Positions 39,479-49,185 of a stretch of DNA of 53,345 nt are shown in pieces. Below the pieces are notes generated by a model. It had not been told where the DNA came from and did no database searches. It saw nothing but the letters and a program-made list of their open reading frames with translations. How positions within the stretch are numbered: position 1 is the first letter of the stretch; each line of letters begins with the position of its first letter. The translations under genes and the position numbers were made by a program. The DNA is taken from NCBI GenBank assembly GCA_900547275.1, contig URGA01000002.1, positions 1-53,345 on the forward strand, in the 5' to 3' direction. The DNA is from an uncultured Oscillospiraceae bacterium. Lineage in GTDB: Bacteria; Bacillota; Clostridia; Oscillospirales; Acutalibacteraceae.

Positions 39479-42400
39479 ATGAAGACGAGCAAAAAGTTAC
39501 TCAGCTTTTTCTTAGCTGTAGTAATGATGGTCACCACTTGCTCTGTCGGCTTCACCGCGTTCGCGGCTGAAAAAGACAACGGCATTTGGAAAGACTCGAC
39601 CAGCGCTGACTCAACTTATGCTGCGCTGGAGGAAATGGTCGATACCTATGCTCCTCAGCTTTTTAACATGGAACGTGTTAAAAATCTTCTTGAGGATAAG
39701 CTCGGTATGACTGTTACCGATACAACATCCGTAAGCGATGTTGTAGCTGGCCTTGCGCCTACATTGCTTGGCTTGCTTGGAGGCGGAGCTGATAAAGGCA
39801 GCATTATCAGAAGTGTCGACTCCAGCTACACACCCGCTGCTGACTTATGGTATTCATACCTTGACGATGACAGCGAAGATGCCGCAATGGATTTCTATTC
39901 ATTGTACCAGTTCTGTAAAGACAATCAGTCCAGCTCTGACCCGGAACTTGCAAAGTACTGTAAAGAAACACTCAACGGTACGGCAGACAAGAAGGGTCTC
40001 GAGGAAATGCTTAAGCAATACACCGTTGCTTATTCTGAGTATTCAAGGAAGAGCGAGGATGGCTTTAACGCAATCATGGTAGCTTTCCAGCTTGTTCTTG
40101 ATGCTGTAAGCGCTGAAGATCCTAGCGCAGAAAACCTTCCAATCGATCCAAGTACAGGAGAGATTAATCTTGATGCTCTCAAAGTCTACACATTTGAGTA
40201 CAATGGTAAAACCGTAACGGTAAACGATTTATTGAGTTATCCCGAGTTTGCCGACGCTCAGTATGTATTAGACGATTATGCTAACTACTTCAAGGAAATC
40301 GGCAGTGATGTTACAATAACTGATTTCAGTGATATCATTTACTATATCATGGATTATGTAACATTCATGCAAGACAGTAAGCTTGTAGATGAAACCTGCA
40401 AATACTATTGCAGAATCACAGAAACTGACTATAACGAAATTAAAGATGATCCTACTGCTTATCAGAATGTATTCCTTAAAGGTATTATCATTCAGAGCGG
40501 AACTTCACTTGAAGATTATAACGCAGCTTTCAATGATGCTATACTCACTGACGAAGAAATTGCAAAGCTCAAAGCAGATCTTGCTCATGGTGATGATTAT
40601 TCATCTTGGATCGGTGTTAACTCAAACAGATTTGATAAATATCTCAAATCTACAGCTGAAAATCCGTACACCGATTACCCTGACGGCTATGTATGCTACT
40701 GCACACTCAGCGACGCTTCTAAAGCATATTTCCTTGCTCAGGATCCTGGTACCAAGCTGAAAATCGGTAAAGCTTTTTGCTACGGAAATGACGAAGCCGG
40801 TAAAGACCTTGATTACTATCTTGATCAGGCTGAACTTTACCTCTACACTTATTTTTACAAAGAGACCGTTACTAACAGACAGCCTGATGTTATCAGTGTT
40901 GTAACGGCTTGCCAGACAGCAATAAGCAGCGTTAAACTTGCAAAAGACTTCACAAAGTTCAAGTACAGCGATTACACTGTTCCTCCCGAACTTGCTGTTT
41001 CAGCTGTAAGCTCAGTTCTTAACGGTTACATTAACCAGTATCTTGATCCCAGCGACCAAATCGGTGGAATTATTACAAGCGTAGTTAGTTCTTTGCTTGA
41101 AACTAATGTAGATCTCAAGAGCACTCTTACAGACATTTATCTCAGACTGTATGAAAATCCTGTAAAAACAATCTTCGAATTACTTCCTACCGTAGTGGTA
41201 ATGCTTGATGAACTTATCGAGCCCATCGTTTTCAACGGTGAAGGTGATAACTATTACAACAGCGGTAACGGTCTTCTCGGTGACGTTCTTGCAGGAGAAA
41301 ACGGTATCCTCTATCAGTACACTCAGGCAGCGGGAAGCGCAACAGGTATCGGAGCTCTTCGCTTTGACCTTAACAAAGTATTGCCTGACCTTATGCACTG
41401 GCTGACTGCTGACAAGGATTACACCTTTACTTATTACAATACAGTTACCAATGATGACGGTTCCGTTACATATAACGCAACTACAACTGGTAAATATAAT
41501 CTTGAAAAGACTCCTGTAATTACAAATATCTATGTTGCAGATAAATTCCTTCAGGGAACTAAAATTTCTGACATAGAAGGAATGGGCGGAGAAGCTGTTG
41601 CTGAACTCGCTGCATTCTTTGCACAGGCAGTTGATACTTACGTTGCTGAACACGGCAATGATGTAAAATCAGTTGCTAGCAACGGTTCAGTTTCAAACAG
41701 AGGCATTAATAACCTCTTTGTTGCTGTTCCTCACATTCTTGACATTATGGGCAAGAACTTCATTGCTAAATACGGAATTGAATCTGACTGGTCATACAGC
41801 GACCACAAGATCAAATCAGATAAAGTTACTGTTAGCGGCCAGGAATACACCTGCTGGTCAAACCAGTCTCTTGTAGATTTCAAGAACCTTGCAAGCGGCG
41901 GTGACGCAGAAGCTATTCTTGATGAATTTGTTAACATTTTCGTTAACGATTGGTTTAACGCTCTTGTTGACCTTCTTAACGATACATTCTCAACTGACAA
42001 CAAGCTTACTTCAAACATCCCGATCATTTCTTCGCTCCTTAACGCTCTCGGCGGTCTGGGCGAAAACAGCGTTCTCTCAGACGTTCTCAACGGTGTATTC
42101 CAGCTGAACTACAAAGATGACGCATCATTTGATCTGGCTGTATATGATAAAGAAACAGGTTATGTTGGTTTGAACACGTCAAGCGCTTACTTCCTGATTT
42201 CAAATATCGGTCAGCTTGTAAACGTTATTCTGAAAATCGATACATCCAAAGCAAACGAGATTGAACTTAAATTCCCCAACGATAAACCCGGCTCCTCTTC
42301 AACAGGCGCTGTTTGGGGCGATGTTCCGTCTACAACAAGCAAGAGCGGAGATTCACTCCTTTCAAAACTTGATGCTATGCTTTCAGGCGTACTCGAAAAT

Positions 42401-45400
42401 TCAACAATCAACAACTTCAATCTTAACTCAACAACAGGTATTCTTTCTGGCGTAGTAAGCCTCGCTTCCTACTTTATCGGCAGCGATAACAGCGACTACA
42501 TGATGAAACTGCTCAACGGTTATTTCCACGAACTTAACGATGGCGATAAGAAGAGCACAGATACATCAGCCAAGAACGTATACACAGAAAAAACTCTGAC
42601 CAACTTTGTTGTTCAGACATATGTTCTGATTGAAAATCTTATTGATTACTATCTTGTTAATCAGGATGCTGCTAAACTTAATGTTTTCTATGACAGCAAC
42701 CAGACAATTTATTCTGAAAACGGCGAAGGCAGATATTCTTATAACCTTGTAGCTGAAGCTCTTAAGGGACTTATTTCTCCGCATGCTGTTTCAAAACACA
42801 TTGACAACAAAGCTGCTCAGGCTAAACTTGCTAACCTTGACTCATGGCACAACGCCATCAAGGCCAACAAGCTTACAAACGGATGGACCGGTTCAACAAA
42901 CATTTCAATCAACTGGGGCTTCCGTGCAGGCAATGTCAATGACTTCTACACCAATCTTGGTGATTCACTTGGCGTTATCGCAGACATTTTCCAGACACTT
43001 ATCTGTGATACAGGTTACTATGACACAATCCTTTATCCTGTTCTTAAGGATATTGAAAACGCACAGGGCGTAGACCTCGGCATTTATGCTAAGGGCACAG
43101 TTAAAGACGGAACAACAGCTCTTATGAGCCTGATTACTCCTATTGGCAATCTTCTTAATGAATTCTACGCTAAACCTGTAACTGTACTTGCTAACCTTAT
43201 CAAGGGCATATCTGTTGTACTTACAAAAGATATGTACACAGTTCTGGACGGCGTTATTAAACCTCTTGTCAAAGAAGTAAACGGCGTCGGCAAGATCCTT
43301 GGACCGAGTGTTTCAAACCTTATTCCCAGCCTTTCATCTACAATCTCAAGCATTACAAGCATCTTGTCCTCAATATCTGTTGCCGATATTGACGCTACCA
43401 TTGCTAAGACTTTGCTTGGTGTTGTCAAAGGCTTAGATGTTGATATCGATGATGCTACAATCAACAAAGTAGCTTCTTACTTCCCGTTCAGTGCAAAGAC
43501 AATTGTTAAACTTATTAACTCTGCAACTGCAAAGTACGGAATTCAGCTTCCAACTGATCTCTTCAATCAACTTGCTAACTGCAAGAATGCAGAGGCAGTT
43601 CTTGACTATCTGATTAAATTGGTAGTTAAACTTATTACCAACGATGACTTCCTTGATATGCTCAAGGTTCTTATCAACAATGAATCTGTAAGCCAGCTTC
43701 TTGACATGATCAGCAGACTCACTTATGACGAACTGATGAACATAATCAACGCTGTTCTTGCAAAGACAACAGATCCTACCGAAGTTTACTGGACTTTCCT
43801 TCAGTATGTTCAGGAAAAAACAACAGGCTTCTATTATCCCGCTGGCATTACTGCTGCTGAAGCAGATGACGCTGTTGATCAGTTAGACAACGTTGTTAAA
43901 TCCGTATTTGCACTGCTTAACGGACTTGACGTTGTTGATCAGAGCAATCTTAACGACCTTGTAAGTGGTTTGATTTTCACAAACGACAATCTTACAAAAC
44001 TTGCTTCTAAACTCTACGGAGCAATTGATCCTTACAAAGAATATCTTGAATATGCCGGCATTGATGTTTCAAAAGACGGCGTTGCTAAGATCTTAACAGA
44101 CAAGAGCTACGGAAAGACTTATTCATCTGCAGCTAAGGCAATTAAGAATGCTAAGAGCTGGAATAAACTCAGCAAGGTAAACTGGGGCTTCACTGATGGT
44201 TCCGCTAAGGCACAGCAGGGCTTCATCAATGCATTCGCTGCTATTTTCCGTCCGTTCAACGAAGTGCTTACACTTCTCCTTGCAGGTGACAATCTTGCAA
44301 TCGGCGAAATCGTAACAGAACTCGTTAACAACCTGTCTGTAGGCGGCAGCTCAGATACTGTTACCTTCAGCAACGGCAAACTCGTCATCAAGGTTGACGG
44401 AAATGATAAATATTCCAAGACATCTTTGATCAAGATTGATCTTGCTTCAGTTGTTAAGGAAATTGAGGATCTTAAGCTTTACGGCGGCAATGGCTATGAA
44501 AGCGCAATTGTTCCGCTGCTTGAAGCATTAGACTGCAACAACGTTAAGACTTACAGTCAGTATAAGTCCGATATCAAGAAATCTAAGGACAACGTACTGA
44601 TCGACGTTCTGAATCCTATCGCCGGATTCCTGAACGATGTTCTTGAAGCACCGTTTGACACATTATCCGCTGTTCTCCCCAATGCTGCATATTTCATTGA
44701 CAATAAGGGTATTTCACAGCTTGTAGACAACCTTCTGTCACCGGTTACTTCTCTCCTGCCGGTTCTCAAGGATAACGGCCTGAATATCAATACTATCATT
44801 GAAACATTTGCTGGCAAGAGCCTCAACGCACTTGTTACAGAGAAACTCGGTATCAACATTCACCTTGATCTCAACAACCTTTATAAGTGCGATATTGAGA
44901 ACGCGGTTATCCCGCTTGTAAACAAACTTCTTAAGAGCAAGAATATTAACATTACTCTTGCAACATTCAAGTGGTCTGATCTTGCAAAGCACGGTGAGGT
45001 TACAACAGTTAAGAGCGCTGCAAAGAACAGCCAGGGCGACTACACAAGAAAGTATGTCAAGGCTGACCAGGGCGAAACTCTTATTGCTGTACTTCGCTAC
45101 ATTGCAAACACACTTACGGACAACATTCGTCCTATTAAATCACTTCTCGGCGGCATTGATAAGATCAGCGATGATGTTATGAGCATTATCAACGTAGTTC
45201 TTAACCAGGTTGGCACTGCTTCCGCTGATGAAATCATTTGCGCAATCTTCTACTTCCTTAAGGAAGAACCTCAGAACGCATTCTGGGATTACACCAAGTA
45301 TGAGACAAAGGAATATGACTTTGCTTATCCTGAAACTGTAGACGTTGACTTCCTTAAGAACATCTCCCCGATGCTTGACGGTCTTATCGGCTCATTCATC

Positions 45401-46621
45401 AACCTGAATGACACAATCAATAAGGCTCTGTTCAAGGATGAACTCATCGGTAAGATGGTTCAGGGTATCGGCAAGGCTATGGAAGGCGTTAAGATTAACG
45501 ACGACACCAACCTGACCGAACTCCTGGCAATGACAGGTATCGATTACTCGACCGAAAACGTTGCGAAACTTCTCAATGACTCCAGCTACGGCAAGACATA
45601 TCCTGCTAACGCTTCAATCATTGCTTCCGCTTCTTCATGGTCCAGCATCGATCCCAGCAGCCTGAAATGGGGCGTAACTGACAGAGAAAGCTTCTTCAAT
45701 GCTCTTTGCGCCGCACTCAGACCGTTCTACGGAGTACTTGATGTACTTCTTAACGACGCTTCACTCGGACTGTTCGACATCGTTTATATCCCCGGTTCAA
45801 ACGGATATACATCATGCATAGTTCCGCTTCTTGAAGCATTCAGTGCTTACAATGTTAAGACACAGTATCAGTACAGACAGGATATCAACAAGGCTTATGA
45901 TAATATCCTTCTTGATATCATCAATCCTATCTGGGATAAGGTTGAAGACATTCTCAGCGCACCGCTCCAGACATTGATGGCAATGCTGCCGAACTTGGCT
46001 CTGTTCATTGCAAACGACGGTCTGCTGCAGCTGATTGAAAACCTCTTCACTCCTATTTCTGCGCTTCTTGACGCACTGAAACCCATCGTTGATGTAAACG
46101 TTGTTCTTGACAAGGTATTCGATATGCTTGGCTTCGACCTTAACAAGACTCTTGCTAAGACCGGCCTGAGCCTGAACCTTGACATTGACGTTTATGATCT
46201 TACAGCAATGCTCAAGCCCATCATCGGCGTTGACAACATTGTTCCGCTTCTTAACCAGGTGCTCGGCATCATCAAGATTAAAGGCACTCCGCTTGGTCTT
46301 GAACTGATGGATATCGATTGGTTCCAGCTTGCAAGCCACGGCGAATACATCAAAGAGGCTTCACAGGCAGCTACCTACGGCGAACGTATCTACGTTAAGG
46401 GCGATGCTTCAGAAACTCTGATTGCACTTCTCAGATACTTGGTTGAGACAATCAACTATAAGGATAACTACAACACAGTTTCCTCACTGATTGGCTCACT
46501 GATCGGCGGCTCCGACAACGAAACAATCACCGGTACAGTTAACCAGGTACTCGGACTTCTTCAGGGCGACACCGACGAAGTAATTTCTCAGCTGTGTGAA
46601 GTTCTTAAGACATTCAGCTAA
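39479..46621 (+). CDS. giant secreted helical-repeat protein (2380 aa)
   Basis: Signal peptide about 1-30 (core LLSFFLAVVMMVTTCSVGF, ending AFAA). The rest is almost wholly predicted helical, rich in Leu, Asn and Asp, with no catalytic motif that I recognise. The C-terminal half carries a long repeat: SYGKTY...SW...WGF, then GYESAIVPLLEAL or GYTSCIVPLLEAF, then a PI-x-x-x-(L/V)-x-(D/E)-(V/I)-L-x-(A)P segment. Units are centred near residues 1180, 1667 and 2105. It ends without dockerin, sortase signal or membrane helix. GGAG lies 9 nt before the ATG. It is divergent from the 2004-aa gene, which has a similar size and composition; the pair may be functional partners (inference). No function can be assigned. 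Confidence 0.85.
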   Translation: MKTSKKLLSFFLAVVMMVTTCSVGFTAFAAEKDNGIWKDSTSADSTYAALEEMVDTYAPQLFNMERVKNLLEDKLGMTVTDTTSVSDVVAGLAPTLLGLLGGGADKGSIIRSVDSSYTPAADLWYSYLDDDSEDAAMDFYSLYQFCKDNQSSSDPELAKYCKETLNGTADKKGLEEMLKQYTVAYSEYSRKSEDGFNAIMVAFQLVLDAVSAEDPSAENLPIDPSTGEINLDALKVYTFEYNGKTVTVNDLLSYPEFADAQYVLDDYANYFKEIGSDVTITDFSDIIYYIMDYVTFMQDSKLVDETCKYYCRITETDYNEIKDDPTAYQNVFLKGIIIQSGTSLEDYNAAFNDAILTDEEIAKLKADLAHGDDYSSWIGVNSNRFDKYLKSTAENPYTDYPDGYVCYCTLSDASKAYFLAQDPGTKLKIGKAFCYGNDEAGKDLDYYLDQAELYLYTYFYKETVTNRQPDVISVVTACQTAISSVKLAKDFTKFKYSDYTVPPELAVSAVSSVLNGYINQYLDPSDQIGGIITSVVSSLLETNVDLKSTLTDIYLRLYENPVKTIFELLPTVVVMLDELIEPIVFNGEGDNYYNSGNGLLGDVLAGENGILYQYTQAAGSATGIGALRFDLNKVLPDLMHWLTADKDYTFTYYNTVTNDDGSVTYNATTTGKYNLEKTPVITNIYVADKFLQGTKISDIEGMGGEAVAELAAFFAQAVDTYVAEHGNDVKSVASNGSVSNRGINNLFVAVPHILDIMGKNFIAKYGIESDWSYSDHKIKSDKVTVSGQEYTCWSNQSLVDFKNLASGGDAEAILDEFVNIFVNDWFNALVDLLNDTFSTDNKLTSNIPIISSLLNALGGLGENSVLSDVLNGVFQLNYKDDASFDLAVYDKETGYVGLNTSSAYFLISNIGQLVNVILKIDTSKANEIELKFPNDKPGSSSTGAVWGDVPSTTSKSGDSLLSKLDAMLSGVLENSTINNFNLNSTTGILSGVVSLASYFIGSDNSDYMMKLLNGYFHELNDGDKKSTDTSAKNVYTEKTLTNFVVQTYVLIENLIDYYLVNQDAAKLNVFYDSNQTIYSENGEGRYSYNLVAEALKGLISPHAVSKHIDNKAAQAKLANLDSWHNAIKANKLTNGWTGSTNISINWGFRAGNVNDFYTNLGDSLGVIADIFQTLICDTGYYDTILYPVLKDIENAQGVDLGIYAKGTVKDGTTALMSLITPIGNLLNEFYAKPVTVLANLIKGISVVLTKDMYTVLDGVIKPLVKEVNGVGKILGPSVSNLIPSLSSTISSITSILSSISVADIDATIAKTLLGVVKGLDVDIDDATINKVASYFPFSAKTIVKLINSATAKYGIQLPTDLFNQLANCKNAEAVLDYLIKLVVKLITNDDFLDMLKVLINNESVSQLLDMISRLTYDELMNIINAVLAKTTDPTEVYWTFLQYVQEKTTGFYYPAGITAAEADDAVDQLDNVVKSVFALLNGLDVVDQSNLNDLVSGLIFTNDNLTKLASKLYGAIDPYKEYLEYAGIDVSKDGVAKILTDKSYGKTYSSAAKAIKNAKSWNKLSKVNWGFTDGSAKAQQGFINAFAAIFRPFNEVLTLLLAGDNLAIGEIVTELVNNLSVGGSSDTVTFSNGKLVIKVDGNDKYSKTSLIKIDLASVVKEIEDLKLYGGNGYESAIVPLLEALDCNNVKTYSQYKSDIKKSKDNVLIDVLNPIAGFLNDVLEAPFDTLSAVLPNAAYFIDNKGISQLVDNLLSPVTSLLPVLKDNGLNINTIIETFAGKSLNALVTEKLGINIHLDLNNLYKCDIENAVIPLVNKLLKSKNINITLATFKWSDLAKHGEVTTVKSAAKNSQGDYTRKYVKADQGETLIAVLRYIANTLTDNIRPIKSLLGGIDKISDDVMSIINVVLNQVGTASADEIICAIFYFLKEEPQNAFWDYTKYETKEYDFAYPETVDVDFLKNISPMLDGLIGSFINLNDTINKALFKDELIGKMVQGIGKAMEGVKINDDTNLTELLAMTGIDYSTENVAKLLNDSSYGKTYPANASIIASASSWSSIDPSSLKWGVTDRESFFNALCAALRPFYGVLDVLLNDASLGLFDIVYIPGSNGYTSCIVPLLEAFSAYNVKTQYQYRQDINKAYDNILLDIINPIWDKVEDILSAPLQTLMAMLPNLALFIANDGLLQLIENLFTPISALLDALKPIVDVNVVLDKVFDMLGFDLNKTLAKTGLSLNLDIDVYDLTAMLKPIIGVDNIVPLLNQVLGIIKIKGTPLGLELMDIDWFQLASHGEYIKEASQAATYGERIYVKGDASETLIALLRYLVETINYKDNYNTVSSLIGSLIGGSDNETITGTVNQVLGLLQGDTDEVISQLCEVLKTFS
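42842..46618 (+). repeat. three diverged copies of a ~440-490-aa coding repeat
   Basis: Copies begin near 42842, 44102 and 45578. Copies 2 and 3 are clearly alike (SYGKTY near their starts; IVPLLEA at about 44500 and 45820; GETLIAVLRYIANTL versus SETLIALLRYLVETI). Copy 1 is more distant (INWGFRAG; ILYPVLKDIENA; LITPIGNLLNEFYAKP). Boundaries are approximate. Confidence 0.65.
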
Positions 46622-46631
46622 TCCAAAACAA

Positions 46632-46664
46632 AAAATGGCGTACCTTCGGGTACGTCATTTTTTT
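46632..46664 (+). terminator. terminator of the 2380-aa gene
   Basis: AAATGGCGTACC and GGTACGTCATTT close a stable TTCG tetraloop and are followed by T's. Confidence 0.92.
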
Positions 46665-46711
46665 GCTTTTTGTGAGGTTGTAAACGTTCAATGAATTAAT
46701 GTAATTAATAC

Positions 46712-46740
46712 TTGTAATATATCTATTTTTTTTATATAAT
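46712..46740 (+). promoter_or_regulatory. sigma-A promoter of the Nudix operon
   Basis: TTGTAA (46712-46717), 17 bp, perfect TATAAT (46735-46740). Confidence 0.7.
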
Positions 46741-46765
46741 AATTGACATAGTATCTTTCTACTCG

Positions 46766-47494
46766 GTGGTGAAAAAATTGCTCGGTAAATATGTCAGAGT
46801 CAAGGTCGTTATGCCCTATGGCTCAACGGACAGTACGGGCTATACATATCCACTAAATTACGGCAAGGTATATTCCCAGGAAAATCAGGAAGCCTTTATT
46901 ATGGGGATTCATCATCCCGTAAGTAATTTTGACGGACGTGTTATAGCCATTATGAGCAGCAAAAAGGAACAAAAAAGCATCTGGATTGTTGCTCCCAAAA
47001 GCACACGCTTCATAATCAATGATATTAAAGAATATATTGATTTGGAGAAAGATTTCCCCTCTTATCACATTGACTGCCTGTACGAAAGCAGCTGCGGCGC
47101 AGTAGTATTCCGTGATATAAAAGGCGAAGTGCGTTATCTTTTGATAAAGAACAAGCGCTCAGCTCACTGGGGATTTCCGAAAGGCCATATAGAAATGGGT
47201 GAAACTAAGGAACAGACCGCACTGCGGGAAGTCCTTGAGGAAACCGGTCTCCATATCCGCATTATTGACGGATTTGAAAGCCTTTCAAAATACCGCATAC
47301 GCGACAAGATTGAAAAAACAGTATCAATTTTTGTTGCGACAACAAACGACACGGTGACCCATATTCAGCAGGAAGAAATTGAAGATTATATCTGGCTGAC
47401 TTATGACCGCGCCATGTCTTTGCTGAAATTTGAGAATGACAAAAACATTCTCGCTTCCGCCCACGATTTCTTAGACAAAAACAATATTATATAG
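46766..47494 (+). CDS. pyrophosphatase-like domain fused to a Nudix hydrolase
   Basis: A 242-residue cytoplasmic protein. The C-terminal half has a complete Nudix box: GHIEMGETKEQTALREVL followed by EETGL (about 141-163), the Mg-binding site that splits nucleoside-diphosphate-linked compounds. The N-terminal ~100 residues recall family I inorganic pyrophosphatase (YTYPLNYGKV; HHPVSNFDGRVIAIM; IWIVAPKSTRFIINDI) but lack the full set of acidic metal ligands, so this domain is probably structural or binding. The start is GTG at 46766 or the next GTG; no clear ribosome site is seen. First gene of a plus-strand operon with spacings of 11 and 6 bp and one overlap. Confidence 0.83.
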   Translation: MVKKLLGKYVRVKVVMPYGSTDSTGYTYPLNYGKVYSQENQEAFIMGIHHPVSNFDGRVIAIMSSKKEQKSIWIVAPKSTRFIINDIKEYIDLEKDFPSYHIDCLYESSCGAVVFRDIKGEVRYLLIKNKRSAHWGFPKGHIEMGETKEQTALREVLEETGLHIRIIDGFESLSKYRIRDKIEKTVSIFVATTNDTVTHIQQEEIEDYIWLTYDRAMSLLKFENDKNILASAHDFLDKNNII

Positions 47495-47505
47495 GAGAAT
47501 GAATT

Positions 47506-48012
47506 ATGCAAGAAATATGTCAATCCATTCAAGAGTACCTTACCGCTCACGGCATACCGGACTGGCTTGTTGTGTTTATTATTTCAGCCTGCCCTGTCTT
47601 TGAATGCAGGTTGGGCATGTTTACTGCAATAGTATTGCTGGACATGAACACCTTTGTGGGATTCATAATCAGCTTTTTAGGCAATATTCTGCCGATACCA
47701 TTTATTTTGCTTTTAATCAACTGGATTTTTGAATTACTGAAAAAAGTTCCAAAGGTACGCAATATAATTATCTGGCTGGAAAACAAAACCCTTGCCAAAA
47801 GAGATAAAATCGATAAGTACGGAGAGTGGGGACTGCTTTTCTTCGTTGCAATTCCGCTTCCCGGTACCGGCGGATGGACAGGAGCGCTTCTCGCTTCCCT
47901 GCTTCATCTTAACCGCAAAAAAGCCTTTTTGATCATTTCGTTGGGTGTTTTCATCGCCGGCCTGATCGTATCAGTACTGAGCCTTATTATCGGCGTAGCC
48001 GTTTTCGGATGA
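47506..48012 (+). CDS. small multidrug export family membrane protein
   Basis: A 168-residue integral membrane protein with about four or five helices, matching the PF06695 'small multi-drug export' family. Hallmarks are the N-terminal SACPVFECRLGM(F) segment (about 26-37), the basic loop LAKRDKIDKYGEWGLLFFVAIPLPGTGGWTGALLAS (helix-breaking PLPGTGGWTGA near 117-127) and a final Gly-rich helix. Despite the family name its substrate and mechanism are not established. AGGAG precedes the ATG. Second gene of the Nudix operon. Confidence 0.85.
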   Translation: MQEICQSIQEYLTAHGIPDWLVVFIISACPVFECRLGMFTAIVLLDMNTFVGFIISFLGNILPIPFILLLINWIFELLKKVPKVRNIIIWLENKTLAKRDKIDKYGEWGLLFFVAIPLPGTGGWTGALLASLLHLNRKKAFLIISLGVFIAGLIVSVLSLIIGVAVFG

Positions 48013-48018
48013 TTTAAA

Positions 48019-49185
48019 ATGGATGAAGAAACTCGTTATCTAATTAAAATGACAGACGCTTTTCTCCACGGAGAAAAGATGACGATGGCAGAGAATATCA
48101 ATTATCCCATGCTCTGCATGAAAGCAAAGGCGCATAATTTGATTTCCATTGCTTTCTCGGTTTTTAATACAGCTGAAAACGCCTCTGCTGTTCCGGAAAA
48201 ATGCAGACTTTCCGCAAGCGAATACTTTTTCAGCAGTATTTACCTTTATGAAAGCCAAAAAAAAGCAGTTGAGAGTATTTATAACATACTCAACCGCGCT
48301 GAAATCCGCCACGTGCTGTTCAAGGGTGCAATAATAAAAGAATATTACCCTGTTCCCGAGTGCAGACTAATGGGCGATATTGATATTCTTATTGACGAAA
48401 AAAACAGAAATGCGGCAAAGAAAGCGCTTGTAAGCAACGGATATGCCTGCACCGCCCAAAACGGACCCGTCTACGATTACCGAAAAGGAGATATTCTCCT
48501 TGAAGTACATACGAATATGGTAAACGGCAATAAACGTCTTTCAGACGCCTTTGCAGACGCTATGGAGCACGCTCAGTTTGAAGGATGCTGCGGCAAACCT
48601 GACGACAGCTATCATTTTGCATATCTTATCGCTCATTTGGCGCATCATTTTCTGTTTTACGGCGCAGGAATTAAACTTATACTTGATCTTGCCGTTATGC
48701 TGTTAAAATGCGATATCGACCTTGATTTTGTTCTGAAAAAATGTGAAGAGGCAGGAATTGCCAAATTTGCAAAAATTGTTCTTTCCGTTTGCTATAAGTG
48801 GTATCATGTCGGAAAGTGTTTTGTAGAAAACACTGAAGAGTGCGAAGAATTTCTCACGTCTTACGGAGCTTTCGGCAATCTTAACAGAAACAACGGCGCT
48901 GTGGCGGCCCGCCGCCAAATGGAAAGCGGAAAGAAAGCAAATCCCATAAGTAGTAAGATTAATCTGGCGTTTCCGTCATACGACCAGATGAAAGAAATTC
49001 CGTATATACGATTTTTAGACGGAAGGCCCTGGCTTGTGCCTTATGCCTGGGGCTACCGAATAGTTTACAATGTAAGGCACAGAAAAAATTTGATGAAAAA
49101 TACGGCAAGAGGCCTCAACAGTGAGGAAACTTATAACATTGCTCGGGACGAGCTTGCCTTTTTTAAGGAGATAGGATTATTATGA
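48019..49185 (+). CDS. nucleotidyltransferase family protein (NTP_transf_5-like), second copy
   Basis: A 388-residue paralogue of the protein at 16903-18045. The active site is HVLFKGAIIKEYYP and RLMGDIDILID (about 97-122) with the DxD pair. A His-rich helical C-terminal half follows (FAYLIAHLAHHFLFYGAG), then a positively charged end. It presumably transfers a nucleotidyl group to an unknown acceptor. It lies 6 bp after the export-family gene, and its TGA overlaps the ATG of the alpha-galactosidase gene, so here the enzyme is tied to a membrane/sugar operon rather than to a PqqD gene. No strong ribosome site is seen, so it is likely coupled to the gene before. Confidence 0.8.
   Translation: MDEETRYLIKMTDAFLHGEKMTMAENINYPMLCMKAKAHNLISIAFSVFNTAENASAVPEKCRLSASEYFFSSIYLYESQKKAVESIYNILNRAEIRHVLFKGAIIKEYYPVPECRLMGDIDILIDEKNRNAAKKALVSNGYACTAQNGPVYDYRKGDILLEVHTNMVNGNKRLSDAFADAMEHAQFEGCCGKPDDSYHFAYLIAHLAHHFLFYGAGIKLILDLAVMLLKCDIDLDFVLKKCEEAGIAKFAKIVLSVCYKWYHVGKCFVENTEECEEFLTSYGAFGNLNRNNGAVAARRQMESGKKANPISSKINLAFPSYDQMKEIPYIRFLDGRPWLVPYAWGYRIVYNVRHRKNLMKNTARGLNSEETYNIARDELAFFKEIGLL

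Noticed and set aside
41180..41653. 157-codon minus-strand frame and many similar long frames inside the giant genes
   Set aside because: Mirror frames of a very long coding region; no ribosome sites and no domain features.
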